Assembly (NCBI GenBank): GCA_027575765.1
Contig: JANBPT010000210.1
Span: 1 to 55,999 of the forward strand
Direction: 5' to 3'
DNA: 55,999 nt
Origin: Tieghemiomyces parasiticus
Lineage: Eukaryota > Kickxellomycota > Dimargaritomycetes > Dimargaritales > Dimargaritaceae
Part shown: positions 1 to 15,000 of the stretch, one piece after another
Position numbering within the stretch: the first letter of the stretch is position 1
Layout of the letters: the number at the start of each line of letters is the position of its first letter
Position numbers and translations under genes: made by a program
The notes under the pieces: model-generated
Seen by the model: only the letters and a program-made list of their open reading frames with translations
Told to the model about the DNA's origin: nothing
The model's database searches: none

Positions 1-3000
1 CGACGGTCGGCTTTACCAATGGAGGTCAGGGGCAGGGCCTCCATCGACACAACCACCTCCGGGACCATGTAGTGGGGAAGCTTAGCCGCAATATGCTCCT
101 TCAGCGCATCGACCTGGACATCAGTGGGTGAGATGTAGACGACCAGGCACTTGCCTTTGACCAGGGCCACAGCGTTGGCTACACCGGGGAAGACCTGGCA
201 CGTACTTTCGATCTCACCCAGCTCGATACGAAAGCCGCGTAATTTCACTTGGAAGTCCTTGCGGCCTAGAACTTGTACCCCTCCATCATTGAGCCAGCAG
301 CCCATATCACCCGTACGGTATATTAGGCCAGGGGCGAATGGATTACCCACAAATACCTTGCTGGTCAACTCAGGTCGCTTCCAGTAACCCTCAGACACAC
401 CAGTCCCGCCAATACAGATTTCACCTGGTCGGCCGATAGGTACGGGGCGTAACTGGTCGTCCAGGATGAGACACAGCATATTTGCCATAGTAGTTCCGAC
501 GCTGATGTTGGCCTCAGATGTGATCAGTCTACCATGACTGAAAATGGTCGCTTCCGTGGCACCGTAAACGTTATATAGCCGAACCCTGTCAGACCATTTA
601 GCAACAGCACTAGGTTGGAATGCTTCACCACCGACCAGGAGGTGGGTTATGTTGCAGTAATCTGCGGGTTCAAGGGCCGCCAGGACCGAAGGGACTAGGA
701 AGCAGGCCGTGATGCGATGTAAGTCATTAAGAAGCTCCCCATCCTGGAAAACCAGGGTTCCACCGGCATGGAAGGCACCAAACATCTCGATTAAGAGAGC
801 ATCGAAGGAGAGGTTGGACATCTGGAGAAACCGGCAGTCGGGGAGCAACTGGAAACGTTCACTAAAAGCCAGGATAAAGTTGGCCAGGGAGCGGTGGGCG
901 ACCTGGACGCCCTTCGGCTGGCCAGTAGTTCCCGAAGTGAACACAATGTAGGCCAAGGAGTCAGGGGTATGCTCAATGGGATGTACTATAGACTCTTGCG
1001 TGGAATTGGTCAAGGCGCGGTCCGCATAGATAACTCGCTCCTGCGTGAGCCCAAGTTCGGCAACTAGATCGCTTTCAGTGGAATGGGTCACCACCCATGG
1101 GTCGTCCAGAAGGTCTACCATGTAGAGGAGGCGGTCCGGGGCGTTGTTGGCGTCCATGGGCACGCACACACCTCCCAGGAGGAGTACGGCAAGGTAGCTG
1201 AATATGAACTCAGGGCTGCGCGTAAATAAAAGTACCACTCGGTCGCCACAACGAGCGCCTTGGCTATGCAGGACAGCGGCAATGGCGCAGGCCCGGCGGT
1301 ACACCTCGGCGTAGGTGAACTGGTCGGTGGCGGACTCCAGGGCAATGGCGTCAGCACGAGTGGCCAAATGCTGGGTGAAGAACTGGTGGGCCAGCCAGTC
1401 CTTCTGCGGGAAGTCGATGGTGATGCCGTCGGACCACTGGCTGACCAGCGCCTGCTCTGCTGCAGGCAGGGTCAGGATGTTACCAAGTTTTCCAGTATGG
1501 CCGGAGACAATGGCAGCTAAGCAATGGTCGATGAAGTGGACTAGGTAGTGGGCGTAGCTCGGGTTGCAGTGTCGGGTCTGGTAACTCAGGTTCAGCATTA
1601 ACGTATCATCCTGGTCATAGAAATTGGCAGTGTACGCATACTCTGTAAAGTTTTGTCCGGAACGAGGGACGTAGTTGATTTGGTCGGTACGGGCGGAGGT
1701 CGTGGTCTCGTAGTTGTCGTAGACTAGGAGGGAGTTGAACAGGTCACTATCAGCATCCAACTTAGCCCACCGCTTGATATCGACTAGACTACATTGTTCG
1801 TACGCGGTGAGAGCCCCCGAGTCCGCATTGACTTGACGGAGGAAATCGGTGATAGTGCGGTTGTGGTCAACTCTAACGCGTAGGGGTAGAGTATTAATGC
1901 ACATACCCACCATACCTTCGATGCCAGGGACGGGCACGTTGCGACCCGACACGAGCACACCCAACGTAACCTCCTCATTCTCGCCAAGGTACCGCGCTAA
2001 GGTTAGGGCCCAGACGGCGCGAAGTAGGGAGTTTACGGTCAGCCCCATCCCACAGCAGAACTGTTTGATGGCGAGGAGGCTGGTGGACACGGGCTGACTA
2101 ATCTCACCGTGCTCAATTGGCTTGGCGTTGGGCTCTTTGGGGAACTGGATGGTGGGGTGCATCTTGACTCCATCCAGATTATCCCTCCAGAAAGCCATCA
2201 TGCCTTCCTGGTCAATGTGGGTCAGATGCTGGATAAATTCATGGTACTGGGGCCGTGGCTGAGTCTTCACGCCGTGGTAATACTCCAGGGATTCGGCTAT
2301 CACGATACTCTCCGACCAAGCGTCGAGCAAGGCGTGGTGGATCGTGGTGCAGAACAAGTGACGATCAGCCGGACCGTGGTAGACAGCAAAGCGAATCAGC
2401 GGACCAGTCAGGGTGAACCCACGCGCCCGGTCGGCGGCAAGGTGGTGGTGCTCGGCCTGATCAAGGCTTGCCAGGGGCTGGTCATGGTAGGTCCACTCGA
2501 AATCAGTGTCACGGAGTACCACCTGGAGGAAGGCATGCTGCGACTGGTCGGTGGGGACGAGGAACTTGGTACGCAGGATCTTGTGGGATTGGACGACCTG
2601 CGACCAGCTCTGGTGCAGTTTGGCCACGTCAAGCGGGCCCGTCAGGTCGTATGTCATCTGCACCATGTAGGTGCTGGGGTCTTTGAGAGTGCTGACGAGA
2701 AACCCCTGCTGCAGGCTGGACACGGGCAAGATATCCTCGATGGCCCCGGGCTCAACACCCAAGCTTGTCGCAACCTCAGCAGTCAGATCATCTATAGCCA
2801 CCCCAGAGGAAGCAACGAGTTCAAACGGCTGGTAGGCCATCGTGGTCAAGGGCGAGCTATCAAATTCTATGATACCGGCAAGCGCCGCAGGGGTGCCGTA
2901 CTGGAATATCTGCGCGATACTGACATGGATCCCATGGTCACGGCACAGTGAGGAGAGCCGGATGGCCGAGATGGAGTCCCCACCCAGTTGGAAGAAGGAG

Positions 3001-6000
3001 TCATGCGTATCGATCTCTGCCGCAGACAGGTTAAGTGTTTGAGCCATGGCCGCCACAACTAGGCGCTCCGCGTTGTTGCGGGGGCCCTGCGTCGTGCTAC
3101 CTCCATTGCGAACCAGTAGCGTAGGAACCAGCTTCTTAAGAGAACGGCGGTCCGCCTTGCCGTTATGGCTGAGTGGGAACTGGTCCAGGGCGAAGGTGAC
3201 TGTGGGTACCATATAGGCCGGGAGACGGGCAGCAGTAAAGGCCCTGACTTGGCAGACCGGTACGCCTTGGGGGGTTACAAAGGCGTACAGCTTACCATCC
3301 AACAGGACGGCCGCCGCCGATTCGACATCGGGGGTTTGGAGAATAACCGCCTCCACTTCGGTCAGTTCCACACGGTAGCCGCGGACCTTGACCTGGTCGT
3401 CCTTCCGGGCGATGTACTCCAACTTGCCGTCGAGCAGCCAGCGACCCAGATCGCCCGAACGATATAGTTGACCCTTGCCGGTGAACGGATTGGGCACGAA
3501 CTGGGTACGGTTCAGCTCAGGGAGGTTGAGGTAACCGCGTGTCACACAGGGACCGCCGAAACAGATTTCACCTGTGACCCCAAAAGGTACGGGACGCAGC
3601 TCAGCATCCAAGATGTAGCACTCCGTGTTGGGTATCGGATTGCCCACCGTGACCTGGTCGTCCGGCCCGAGCTGGATCGAATGCGTGGCGAACGCCTCTG
3701 CGGGGCCATACAGATTGAGCACTCGGCAGTGACGGGCCCAGCGTTGGGCGAGTAGGGTGGGCAGAGCTTCGCCGGCCGTGATGATTTGCTGCAAGTTGGG
3801 ATAATTGCCCGGATCAAGCATCGCCAAGACGGATGGTGTAATCATTACCGCCTCCACTCGCGGCAGCGTGTCCAGCAGCTCAGTGCGCACCACAAGCGTG
3901 CCCCCCTGGGCCAGGGTGGTGAGCACCTCGAGGATGAGGCAGTCGAATCCCAAGGCCATGTTCTGCATGAACCGTGTCCCGGGGGCAACCCCGTGCACCT
4001 TCTCCGACTGCTGGAGGTAGCTGGCCACTGTACGGTGTTCGATCGGCACTCCCTTGGGCCGACCGGTCGTACCTGATGTGTAGATGATGTGAGAGAGGTT
4101 GGCGGGTGAGACCTGCGGCAGGGTCACTAGGGCCTGGTTAGTGGGGCTGGAGTACATGATGGCCCCGATATCATGAACTTGGACCCCTGGCAGCTCATTG
4201 ATACTGGTAACCAATGCTGCATCAGTCACGTTGGACAGAATGTGCCGCATGCCACAGTCTTCGACAATGAGGCGAAGCCGGTCTAAGGGCAAGTCGGCAT
4301 CCAGCGGTACAAAGGCGCCGCCGGCCTGCAGGATGGCGATCATGCCCACTACCAGGGTGGGATGGCGCCGAATAAGCAGGCCAACTGGTTCTTCACGATG
4401 GACACCCTGGGAGAGGAGGTGACCAGCGACCTGGGTGGCCCGGTCGAAAAGTTCCTGGTAGGTCCAGCCGATAAGGCCCGTGTCGGGGTCGTCGTATTCT
4501 ACGGCGCTGGCGTCAGGGGTACGCCGGACCTGCTGGGCGACTAGATCATGCACACAGACGTCACAGTTGACCGCCGAAGTAGGTCGGGCGAGGACATCGG
4601 TCACCGCTTGAAGCTCACTAGGGGAGAGGAGCTGCAGGCTCGAGAGAGTTGCCACACCTTGACTATCCCCTCGCAGGCAGTCTACCAGTTGTGCGAAGAC
4701 GTTCCGAAGGTGCTGACCCAGGGCCTCAACGTAGGGCCCTGCAAAGGTGACACCGTCCCAGTTCAGAATGGCTGTAAGCTCACCGCGTTCAACTTGGGTG
4801 ATCACCGTCATGGCGTACTCGGTGGATTCGATGGCCCTGAAGTCGGAGAATGTCACGGCGTTAGTTTGGTTGTTGATGTCGGTGTCGGGATAGTTCTCAT
4901 AGACCAGCAACGTATTGAACATGTCAGTGACGGGGACGCTGCTCTCCACCCAGCGGTCGAGTTGAGCCAAATGACAGTGCTCTACGGTAACCAGCCGTTG
5001 GCTCTGCTCATTGATGCTCCGCAGGAAGTCACTGAGCAGCACATTTGCGTCGATTTGGATACGGAACGGAATGGTACTGATGAGACAGCCAAGCATCCCC
5101 TCAACTCCGGGCAAGTCCAAGGCGCGACCCGACACGGTATTGCCAAACACCAGATCGGACTGACCCGTGTAGCGGTGGAGGAGGTAGGCCCAGGCGGCCT
5201 TGAGCAGGGTGTACACAGTCAACCCGCAGTCTTGCACCAGGGTCTGCAGGTGGGCCGCGTCATTGTGGATCACAATATGGTACTCGGTATTGGTGCAGGG
5301 AGAACTGGGTTCCTTTGGCAGATTCAGCGTCGTCGGTTGCTCGATACCTCGCAAGTAGTCCACCCAAACGGCCCGCGCCCCCTTGTCATCCAGGTTGCCT
5401 ATGTGCTCCACGTAAGCGGAAAATTCTACCGCGGGTGATAAACTGGCCGACGGACCAGACGAAAGGAAGTGGCGCAGTTCCTGCGTAAAGATGCCAAACG
5501 ACCACCCATCGATTAACGCGTGGTGAATCGTCATGATCAAGCGAGTGCTAGTCTGGGTGGCCGGTGCAACACAGCAGCGGAGTAGCGGCTGGTCCGGGGT
5601 GAAGCCCAGGGCCTTGTCGCTACGTAGGTAGTCCTCCTCGTCCTGTACGCCAACCTCTGACCAGCACCCAACTGCTCGCCAGCCGAATCGAGGCCGCCGT
5701 GACACCACCTGGATGCCATTGCTCCGGGCGTTGCTGAAGGAGGTTAGGAAAACGGTGCGCAGGATGGAGTGGCGGGCAACGACTGCCTCGAGGGCGTGGA
5801 GGAGAACGTCGCTGTCGCTAACACCGTTGATGGTCATGGCGGACTGGAGAAGGTATTCGGTGGGGTCCTTGGCGGTAGCCGTCCAGAGTCCCTGCTGCAT
5901 GGGCGTCATGGGGTACAGATTCTCCACCTCGGCGACGGTGAGTCCCAGGGTGGGGAGATCGGCGACGATCTTGGCCATGTCATTGAGACTAGCCTCGAGC

Positions 6001-9000
6001 AAAGGGAAGTCTGACGGAACCCACAGGCCGGTAAGATCGAGGGCAGCAACTTCAGCCAAGCACTTGACTAGCTCGTCGCCCAAGACCGCTACGGTAACAG
6101 TTTGGACCACCTGCGGGCAGTAGTTGACTGTCAGTTCTAGGCCGGTATTGGTTTGTCGGCCGAGCACCTCCAGCACGTGTGGCCGGAGCTCCTCAGGATC
6201 GCAAGTGGGGATGTGGCCAACAAGATCGTGGCGAACGACCCAGGGTGCCCTTCCCTGTCCGGTAAGGGCATAGTCACCTGTAGTGCGGCCCAGGAAGTTG
6301 AACACGACCCCCATGGGGCAATAGCTGGGAGTCGAGTCGGGATTTGAAGTGAGGGGCGTTGTCGACCAGCCGGCCTCCAGACCGTGGAAGGGTAGACCCC
6401 GTTTTGCGTATTTGACCTGGCGAAGGTAGCCACGCAAGTCACCCGAGGGTGGGCCAGTCACGGTAATGGGTAGGATAGTAGTGAACCAGCCCACCGTGCG
6501 GCTGAGGTCTAGTCCATCATGCCAGGGGTAACGCCCATGTGACTCCGTATGTACCGTGGTGGTGGGGGACTGGGTCACTATGGCCAATGCTCCGCATACG
6601 GCAGCCAGGAGGAGCTCGTCAAGGCGGAAGGAATCACCGGCGGTCTGAATCAGCGATTCGGAAACCTCGGTGGGAACCTGTACGGTGTAGCTGACCTCGC
6701 CCGCCGCTACGTTGGCGGCCAATGAAGCGGGACTATGCAGCAAGGACCAAGGCCGGCCGGCTACCGCGGGCTCTGGGTCTAAGGTGGTCGCAGTCACCGT
6801 TTGGCGCCATCGGGCGAGCTCCGTGGCCCAGGAGGCGAAATGCAGACGGGGCGGTGGAGGCACCTGGCCGTTCAACAGTGTGGCGAGGTCTTCCAGCAAG
6901 ATGGACCAGGATACGAGGTCCACGACCAAGTGGTGGATCGTCAGGAAGAGCAGGGACGGCGCTGGACCAGAGCCGTCCGCTCGAGGGTCCAGATGAACCA
7001 GTGCGGCTGCTACGTTGCGGCCCTGGTGGATGTCGATCGCCTGCTGCACTTGGCAACAGAGCTGGGACAACCCCTGCTCGGTACAGGTAGCCTCGTGGAC
7101 CTGGTGGTCCAGGGAAGTGAACGGGACCGGTATGCTCTGGGACCACTGTTCTTCCGGGTCATGGCTAAACCGGGTGCGCAGCACAGGGTGGTGGTTGACC
7201 AGAAGGAGTAGGGCCGTTTCAAGGGTGTCCCGGGATACGGGACGAGTCAGTTCTAGCAAGAAAGACTGGTCGAAGCGATTGACGTTCCGCAGACCCTGGG
7301 CGAAGAACCAGGATTGTATCGAAGTCAGGGGGAAAGGCACCCCGTAGGGAATAGGGGTCAACTCGGACTTGACCATCCGCCCCAGGGGTTCGACTGCGGT
7401 AGCCACTGCAGAAAGGGGCTGGTTTTTGAGCAGGGCAGGGACCGGTAGACGATAGCCCGACTGGCGGCATTGCGCGGAGACCTGGATGGCCGAGATGGAG
7501 TCCCCGCCGAGCTTAAAGAACGTGAGATGGCCGATGGTCGGGTCCCGCGGCAAACCCAACACGCTGGCCACCGCGGCCCATAGGACCAGTAGGGCGTCGC
7601 CTTGGACCTGCCCATGTGATTCGCCCTGCGCGGATCGCTGCAGCGTGCGGAGGTACTCTGTAAACAGCGCAAGCAGGGCTGGTTGGTCCGCCTTGCCATT
7701 GGGAGTGCAAGGAATGCGGTCGAGGCCTAAGCTGTGGTTAGGTACCATGTAGGCCGGCAGGACCCTCCGTAGTGCCGATGCAATGGATTGCTCGTCCAGC
7801 TGATGGGGGCATATAAAGGCCACCAGACTGCGCTCGTGGACCAGGACATGGGCGTCTTGTACACCCAGAAGGCCGAGGATGGCCCCGCGCACCTCGGCCA
7901 ACTCAATACGGAACCCGCGCAGCTTGACCTGGTCGTCGCGACGGCCCAGGCTCTCTACCTCACCGCTGGGTAGCCAGCGGCCCAGGTCGCCGGTACGGTA
8001 CACTAGACCGTCAGAGTAGGGCAGACTAACGAACTTGGCGTCGTTGAGATCGGGCCGGTTGACGTAGCCTGCGCTGACCCCCAGGCCGCCGACGCAGATT
8101 TCTCCTACCACGCCGATCGGCACAAGCCGGTCGAACCGGTCCACGATAAAGCATTCGCTGCCAGTGATGGGCCGACCGATGGTGACAGGTCGGCCAGGTT
8201 CAACCTCCCAGGCATGGCTGCAGACGGTTATCTCCGTCGGGCCGTACTGGTTTTGCACCCGGCAGTAGGGTAGCCATTTCGCTGCCAGTTCCGCTGGCAA
8301 CGGCTCACCGGCAGTAGTGATACGACGCAGGTTGGGATAGTCAGTAGGGCTAAGGGACCCGAGGACAGAGGGGGTCATCAAAACGCTCTCTGCCCGGCAC
8401 AGGGCGGCTGGGATGTCGCCGTCGCTAAATACCAGGGTTGATGATGTAGAAAGCGGCGACAGCGCCACGAGGATAAAAGAGTCAAACCCCACGGCCATGA
8501 CTTGCAGGACACGGGAACCAGGGGTGGAGCAGAGCGTGGCCTCTGGCGCAAGCAGTAGGTTGGTGAGGCCGGCATGCCGGATCATGACGCCCTTGGGCTG
8601 ACCGGTCGTTCCCGACGTGAAAATAATGTAGGCTAGGTCTTCAGGGTAGGGTTGGTAAGCGAAGGGCTCAGGGCTGGGGCCAATCTCGGCCCGCAGTAGC
8701 CTTAACCCGGGCAGGGCTTCCGTCCAGGTCACTTCGGCGTCAGTCAGGTTCAGAACGTGGGTGCACTGCGCCGCCTTGACCATATAGCGCTGGCGCTCTG
8801 CAGGCAGTTTCCGGTCGACAGGGACGTAGACGGCCCGGATCAGCCAGAGGGCCAGCATGGTCATGACGGTGGCTGGGCAACTCTCCACAATGACAGCCAC
8901 CCGCTCCTGCGGCTGAACGCTATGGCCCTGTAGGGCGCGGGCCAGGTGGTGGATTCGGGCATGCATTTCGGCGTAGGTTACAGCCTCGATCTGGGATTCG

Positions 9001-12000
9001 AGGGCCATCGTGCCGGGGCTGTGCTGGACGCTGTCACGGAAGAGGGTGAGGGCACTGATGCTGCTGGCCCTGGAAGGGTCGTACTTGCCAGGGTTCCGGC
9101 CAAACTGGTCGAGTAGTAGACGCTCCTCCGCCGGGCAGACCAAAGGGGTCAGGGAGAGGGATCGGGAGCCGGTGCGGGTGACCTGGCAGTAGTGTAGCAG
9201 GTTGTTCCCGAGGTGCTGGATGGTGGTGGACTTAAAGAGGTCGGGGTTGTACTGGAGAGTCATGGCGGGCTGCCGGTCGGTGAGGTCGAGGCGAACGATC
9301 AGGTCGTGCCACAGGGCAACGCACGATTGGTGGTAAATGCCCGGTTCAGCAAAGTCAACGTGCACGCCGACACGGACAGGGTGCCAGCGTGAGTAGGCTG
9401 GTGGCCGTGCTAGGGCAGTGTAGGGGTCGTAGTCGGGGGTCAGGTAACACAGGGAGCGACGTAGCTGCTGGGATAGGGTTGTACTGAGATCATTAAGGGT
9501 TGACGCACCTACCAGGCCCTGGACTCGCACGGGACAGGAGGCGTGGGCCAATGCGGGCGAGTCTAGCCCTTCGCATTGTAACCCCCGATTAAGGAGCATA
9601 TCTACCATTACACCCTCAGCGCCGCTTATTCTCTCCAGATAGGACCCCACCAGTGCAGCCCATGGGACAGGCAGGGCCTGGTAGTCTTTGACGAGCGAGG
9701 TCAACCCACCGATGACCCCCCGGTCCAGGTCGAAGCGGACGGAGGTAGAATGAAACGTGGGTACTCGCGGGCGGGGTTGGCTGGGCGGTAGGCCCTGGTC
9801 CGTGGGTGCTTCTGCCAGCAAGGCCTCCCAGTATGCACGGGCGGGCTGGTCGGACATCCCGGGGTTAGGGGCGACCGCATAGGCTTGCGTGAGCGACGGG
9901 CTAATGGCGTACCCTCGACCTTCGTGCTTCGCGCCTATTGCGAGCTGGAGCTCATAAGTGAGTTGGTTGAAGAGAGCATCGGGGGCCAGGATCGGGTGTG
10001 CACGGACGATGAGCTCTGGTGGTTCGGGGCGGTAGGCGACAGTTAGCAAATCGGTGCGGACCAAGAGGTTGCTGTTCCCTTCGAGTTCGTCGCAGCGGAG
10101 AGCTAGGAATCCAGTGGTGGCTGGCGCTTTTAGGTGTGAATGCCTTGGGCCAAGAACATGGGTCAGAAGGCGGCCCTCCTCCTTCCGTACGGTAGTGCGC
10201 AGCCATTCGACCGTGTCCATGAACCGGTCGAGGATACACTTAAGGTCTGACTGCGTGACCTGGTCGGGAGGCCGGAGTCTGGCTTGGTGGTGAAACTGGC
10301 TGGGGTCCTCCGAGAGTTCGCAGGCAAGCCAGACCTGGGTCTGATACGGTGTAGCACTCGCTGTGCGTAGATCCACTAAACTGGCGCGTGCCGCCTGGTC
10401 GGCGGGATCGGACCTAAGAGCGAGCCGAGCGGCTGGGGGTGTGATTTGCCTGGCCAATGCGGGCCAGTTATCACAGGCCACGATGGACCGGATGCTCAGG
10501 GACGTACCAAAACGCTGGCTGATGCGGTATTGCAGTTGCAAAAGTAAGGTGGGCTTGGTGAGTACGCACGTCCAGACATCTTCGGTCAGTTTGGCCTCAA
10601 GCCCGACGCCCAGGAGTAGATCGGTACAGGTCACCGCTATCCATCTATTAACACTGTCCAAGGGTACAATCCGATCCTCACCGTCCGACACTAAAAGACA
10701 TGCCTCCGCGAGTCGGATGAACTCCCCATCATCTGCGCCGGACAGGTGGGGGAAAGAATCGAGCGAGATAATCGCGGCGGGCACGAGGGCCGAGGGAAGG
10801 CTGAACCCGAGTAGTAAAGCCCTAAGCGAATCGCACTCTGCCTCCGCAGCCGCGGTGCGGGTTACAATGCGGCCGTCGCAGGTCACCACAGAGTACGGCG
10901 AATCCAACCCCTTGTCGGCCAGATACCGGTCCAGGGTTACAAGGGGGATCTGGACGCCATCAGCGGTGATGTGCCGTCCAGGACTTCTCGGTACCGGATC
11001 AGAATGACCCAGCGACACCTCGCTGATTGTGGCGTTGTCCGACGCCCCTGTAAGTGTGGACAGCACGGAGCTGATCAGCTGCACCAGTCGAGCGATATCA
11101 GCCTCGCCACAGAACATTCGTTCGTAGTAGCACTTGACGCCGACGGCCCCGGACTCGTCGACAAAGTTAACCGAGAGTGGGTACTCGGTAAACTCATGGA
11201 GCTGCAACAAATCCATGGCAACGTCGCCGCCCTGGAGGGATGCCTGGGGGAAATTCTCCAAACCGCCAATGGCATGGAACAGAGGCGAAGTGGAAGTGTG
11301 ACTGCCCCAGCCGTTAACCTTAACTAGACTGGTATTCTCATACGGAATCATCCGGGTGGCGTCGGCTTGGAGCTGCTGGAGCCACGCACCAAGGGGCTGA
11401 TCGGTCAAGAGGAAACGCACTGGAACGGTGTTGAGGCAGGGGCCGACGACGTTAGCGATACCTGGGATGTCCAGGTTACGACCCGACACCACGAAGCCAA
11501 TGACGAGGTCGTCCCGGGCCAGGTAGTGACCCAGCACCAAGGCGTAGGTAGCCCTGAGAAGGGTGGAGAGAGTCACACCGAACCGCTGGGCGGTCAGGAG
11601 TAGGGCAGGCTTGGAGACAGCGAGGGGGCAGTGGTATAATGCGGATCCGTGATCTCCAGTAGGCTCCACGGCGAGCATGGGCGCCGGTGTGGGTCGCACC
11701 CCGTCAAGGTACTCTGCCCAGAATACACGGGCCACCTCCTCCTTCTGGGTAACTACCTGCTCGACTACCTGGCGGAAGGAAGAGATGTCCCCCCTGGTCG
11801 GCATTTCAGGGGATGTGTACAGCTGGCACAGGTCATGTAGCAGCAGTGGGATCGACCAACCGTCGACCAGGGCGTGATGGATGGTAATGACTTGCAGGTA
11901 CTCATTGGGGCACTCGGCGGGGGACACGTGGACCCGGACCATGGGTCGGGCCATGTCGAAGCCCAGGGTACGATTCTCGTTGAAAAAGTCAGTCAGGGAA

Positions 12001-15000
12001 GGAAGGGGTGCCTCGGCTAGACTCCAGGCCAGCGGTGCGCGGTGTAGAACAACCTGGGCAAGCCCGTTGCCACGCGGTGCGGCGGTCGGAATGAAGACAG
12101 TACGTAGGACGCTGTGGCGCTGAAGTAAGTTCACCCAAGCTTGCTGGAGCCGGTCGAGATCCACGTTACCGGAGAAACTCACCGCTGCTTGAACCAGGTA
12201 GGCCGAGGGGTCCTGCAGCGTAGCAACGAGCAGACCGCCCTGCATGGGGGTACAGGGCAGGATATCCGCTACGCCGGAAGCAGCAATGCCGCGTTCCTCC
12301 AGGTCGGTCAGAAGGGCGTCGAATTCCTGGGCGGTGGGCTGGAGTAGCGGCGCATCGAATCGAGTGAGAAGCGCCTGGACGGAGGCCGTTGGGGTGGCGG
12401 CAAGGTGCTCGAGGTCTTGGCGCCACAGGCTAATCAGTTGCTCAGCCCATTGGGTCCCATACACCCGCGGATTGTACTCCATGACCAGGCGCAGCCGGTC
12501 CTGGTTGACGAGGGGCATGGGGTTGATGTCGAAGATGACGTGCTCGTCGGGGGCAAAGTCGTGTAGGCCGAAGCGGTCATCCCACTCGATACTAACCGCA
12601 CCACTGCCTTCACCACCCGTGCCCGCATTGCCGAACCGACCAAAGTAGTTGAACTGGACGTCAAGGTGATCGGGGGTTTTGGCCAGCAGCTTGGTCCGCT
12701 GAGCTGGGTCCACCCCCGGCATGTGGCGGAGTAGACTGTAGGGGAAACCACGCACAGGGATCTGCTGCATCGCCTCCTTGGTATGATGCAGAGTGGCTAG
12801 GACCGAGCTGCCCAGGGGTACGTCCAGGACCAAGGGGTACAGGGCGGTGAACCAGCCTACGGTGCGACTCACATCCATGGCGTCCGACCAGGGCTCCCGA
12901 CCGTGGCCCTCCATCACAAAGGAGACCTGGGTGGTACCCAACGCCTGGCAGTAGGCCCGGGCAAAGGTGGCCAGGAGCATGTCGCGCGGGGTGACCCTCC
13001 ATTGTGGCGCCAATTGCAGCAGGAGCCGGGTGGTGAACTCCCGGTCGAATTCGTAGGATATGGATAGGCGGGCCGCGGTGGGCACTGGGTCAAGGACCTC
13101 TGGGGGAGGCAGGAGTTGGCGGTTATCCACCGTCATGCTCTGCACGGGCCAGGCATCGGCAGTGAGGGTCCGGGCGTAGTCATCCAACTGGCTGCACCAG
13201 GTCTGGAAGGACAGGGTCTTGGGCGGCAGCTGACCCCCGGTGAGCAGGGTCTGCAGGTCCTCGATCAGGACGCGCCAGGAGACCAGGTCAACCAGGACGT
13301 GGTGGATGGTCCAGAACAGACGGGCTGGCTCGGACTCGGCGCCAGTGTGAATCAGGAAGGCTGCCATGACAGGGCCGTCCGTGAGGTGCAGGCTGGACTG
13401 GACCTTCAAAATGAAGTCGGCATAGTCCACCTCGTTCACGGTGGCCTCGGTCACAGGGATGTGGCTGGGGATGGCCTCGGTGGTTGGGATGTACTGCCTC
13501 CAAGCGCCCTCGTCGTTTAGATGGAACCGAGCACGTAGGATGTCATGGTGGTTAGCCAGTTGGACTAGAGCGTGGCTAATCTGCCCGAGGGTAACCGACT
13601 GATCCACACGCAGGGTGAAGGACTGGTTGAAGTGGTGGGGGTTGCGGAACGGCAGACCATAGAACCAGCGCTGAATCGGGGTCAGGTCGACACAGCCCTG
13701 GACCTGGTGCTGATATTCCCCGGAGGCGGCCGTGGTTAGCGGGGTCAGTCGGGCGGCCAAGGCGCGGAGCTGGCGGCATTCGTAGATGAGCGGCACGGTG
13801 GCCTTGTACCCGAGCTGCCGGCATTTGGATACGAGCAGGATGGCCGAAATGGAGTCACCGCCAATACGGAAGAAGTCGTCGGTTGTCCCAATGTGGTCAC
13901 CAGGGAGCTGGAGGATCTGGGCCCAGGCCTCACGCAGGCGCAGTTCCAAGTCAGTGAGGCTTTGGGATTGAGCGGGGACGATCTCTAGGAGGGACTGAGT
14001 TGCGGTCGGTAAGGCCTTGCGGTCGACCTTACCGTTGGCGGTCAGCGAGAGGCGGGCCACGGGAACGACGCGATCAGGTACCATAAACCTGGCCAAACGG
14101 CTGCGTAGGTGGTCAAGCAAGCCCACGGTGTCCACCGACTGGGGTTCCACAAACAAGGCCAGAGAATTACTTTGAACTGAAGCTACGGCAAGCTGAACGG
14201 CGGGAAAGCTGGTGGCGGCAGCCTCGACCTCCTCGAGTTCGATACGGAAGCCCCGGAGTTTGATCTGGTGGTCCATGCGACCCAGCAGGTCGACGTGGCC
14301 ATTGGACAGCCAACGGGCTCGGTCACCCGTCAAATACACGCGACCGGGACCGAAAGGGTTAGCGATGAACTTCTGGGCGGTGAGATCCGGCAGGTTGCAG
14401 TAACCACGGGCAACGCTCAAACCACCGATTAGAAGCTGGCCCGGGGCACCCAGGGGCACTAGCCGCAGGTGGTCGTCCACAATATAGCATAAGTAGTTGG
14501 CACTGGGTGGACCGACCGAGATGTAGTTAGGAGCAGCGAGAACTAGGGTATTGGACGTCACCGTAGTTTCGGTGGGACCGTAGACGTTGGCCAACTTGCA
14601 GTGGCCACGCCATTTGGCATGAAGGTCAGCAGTGACGTGTTCACCGGCCAAGACCAGAAACGCTAGCTGCGGATACTGACCAGGGTTCAAGCGGGTGGCA
14701 AACGACGGTGTGACGATAGCCGAGTGCACACTCTGAAGGTCAGCCAGTAAGTCGGCACCGGGAATGACCACTGTCCCACCTTGGCAAAGAGTCCTGAGGA
14801 GACTCCATAGGATACCGTCGAAGCCCAGTGAGAGGACTAGTAGGTCACGCTTGCCGGGTCCATAGTCGTCTGCATAGGCCAGATCGGTAGCAAAATTAGC
14901 CAGATTGCCGTGCTCGACCATAACACCCTTGGGTTGCCCTGTGGTACCCGAGGTGTACACAATGTAGGCCAAGTCAGTGGACTGTGGGTGATGGGCAACA

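Noticed and set aside
2109..2951. 280-codon plus-strand open frame
   Set aside because: It is the antisense of the NRPS C3 region; the minus frame carries all the domain motifs.
4548..5438. 296-codon plus-strand open frame
   Set aside because: A shadow of NRPS C2 on the other strand, with no protein features of its own.
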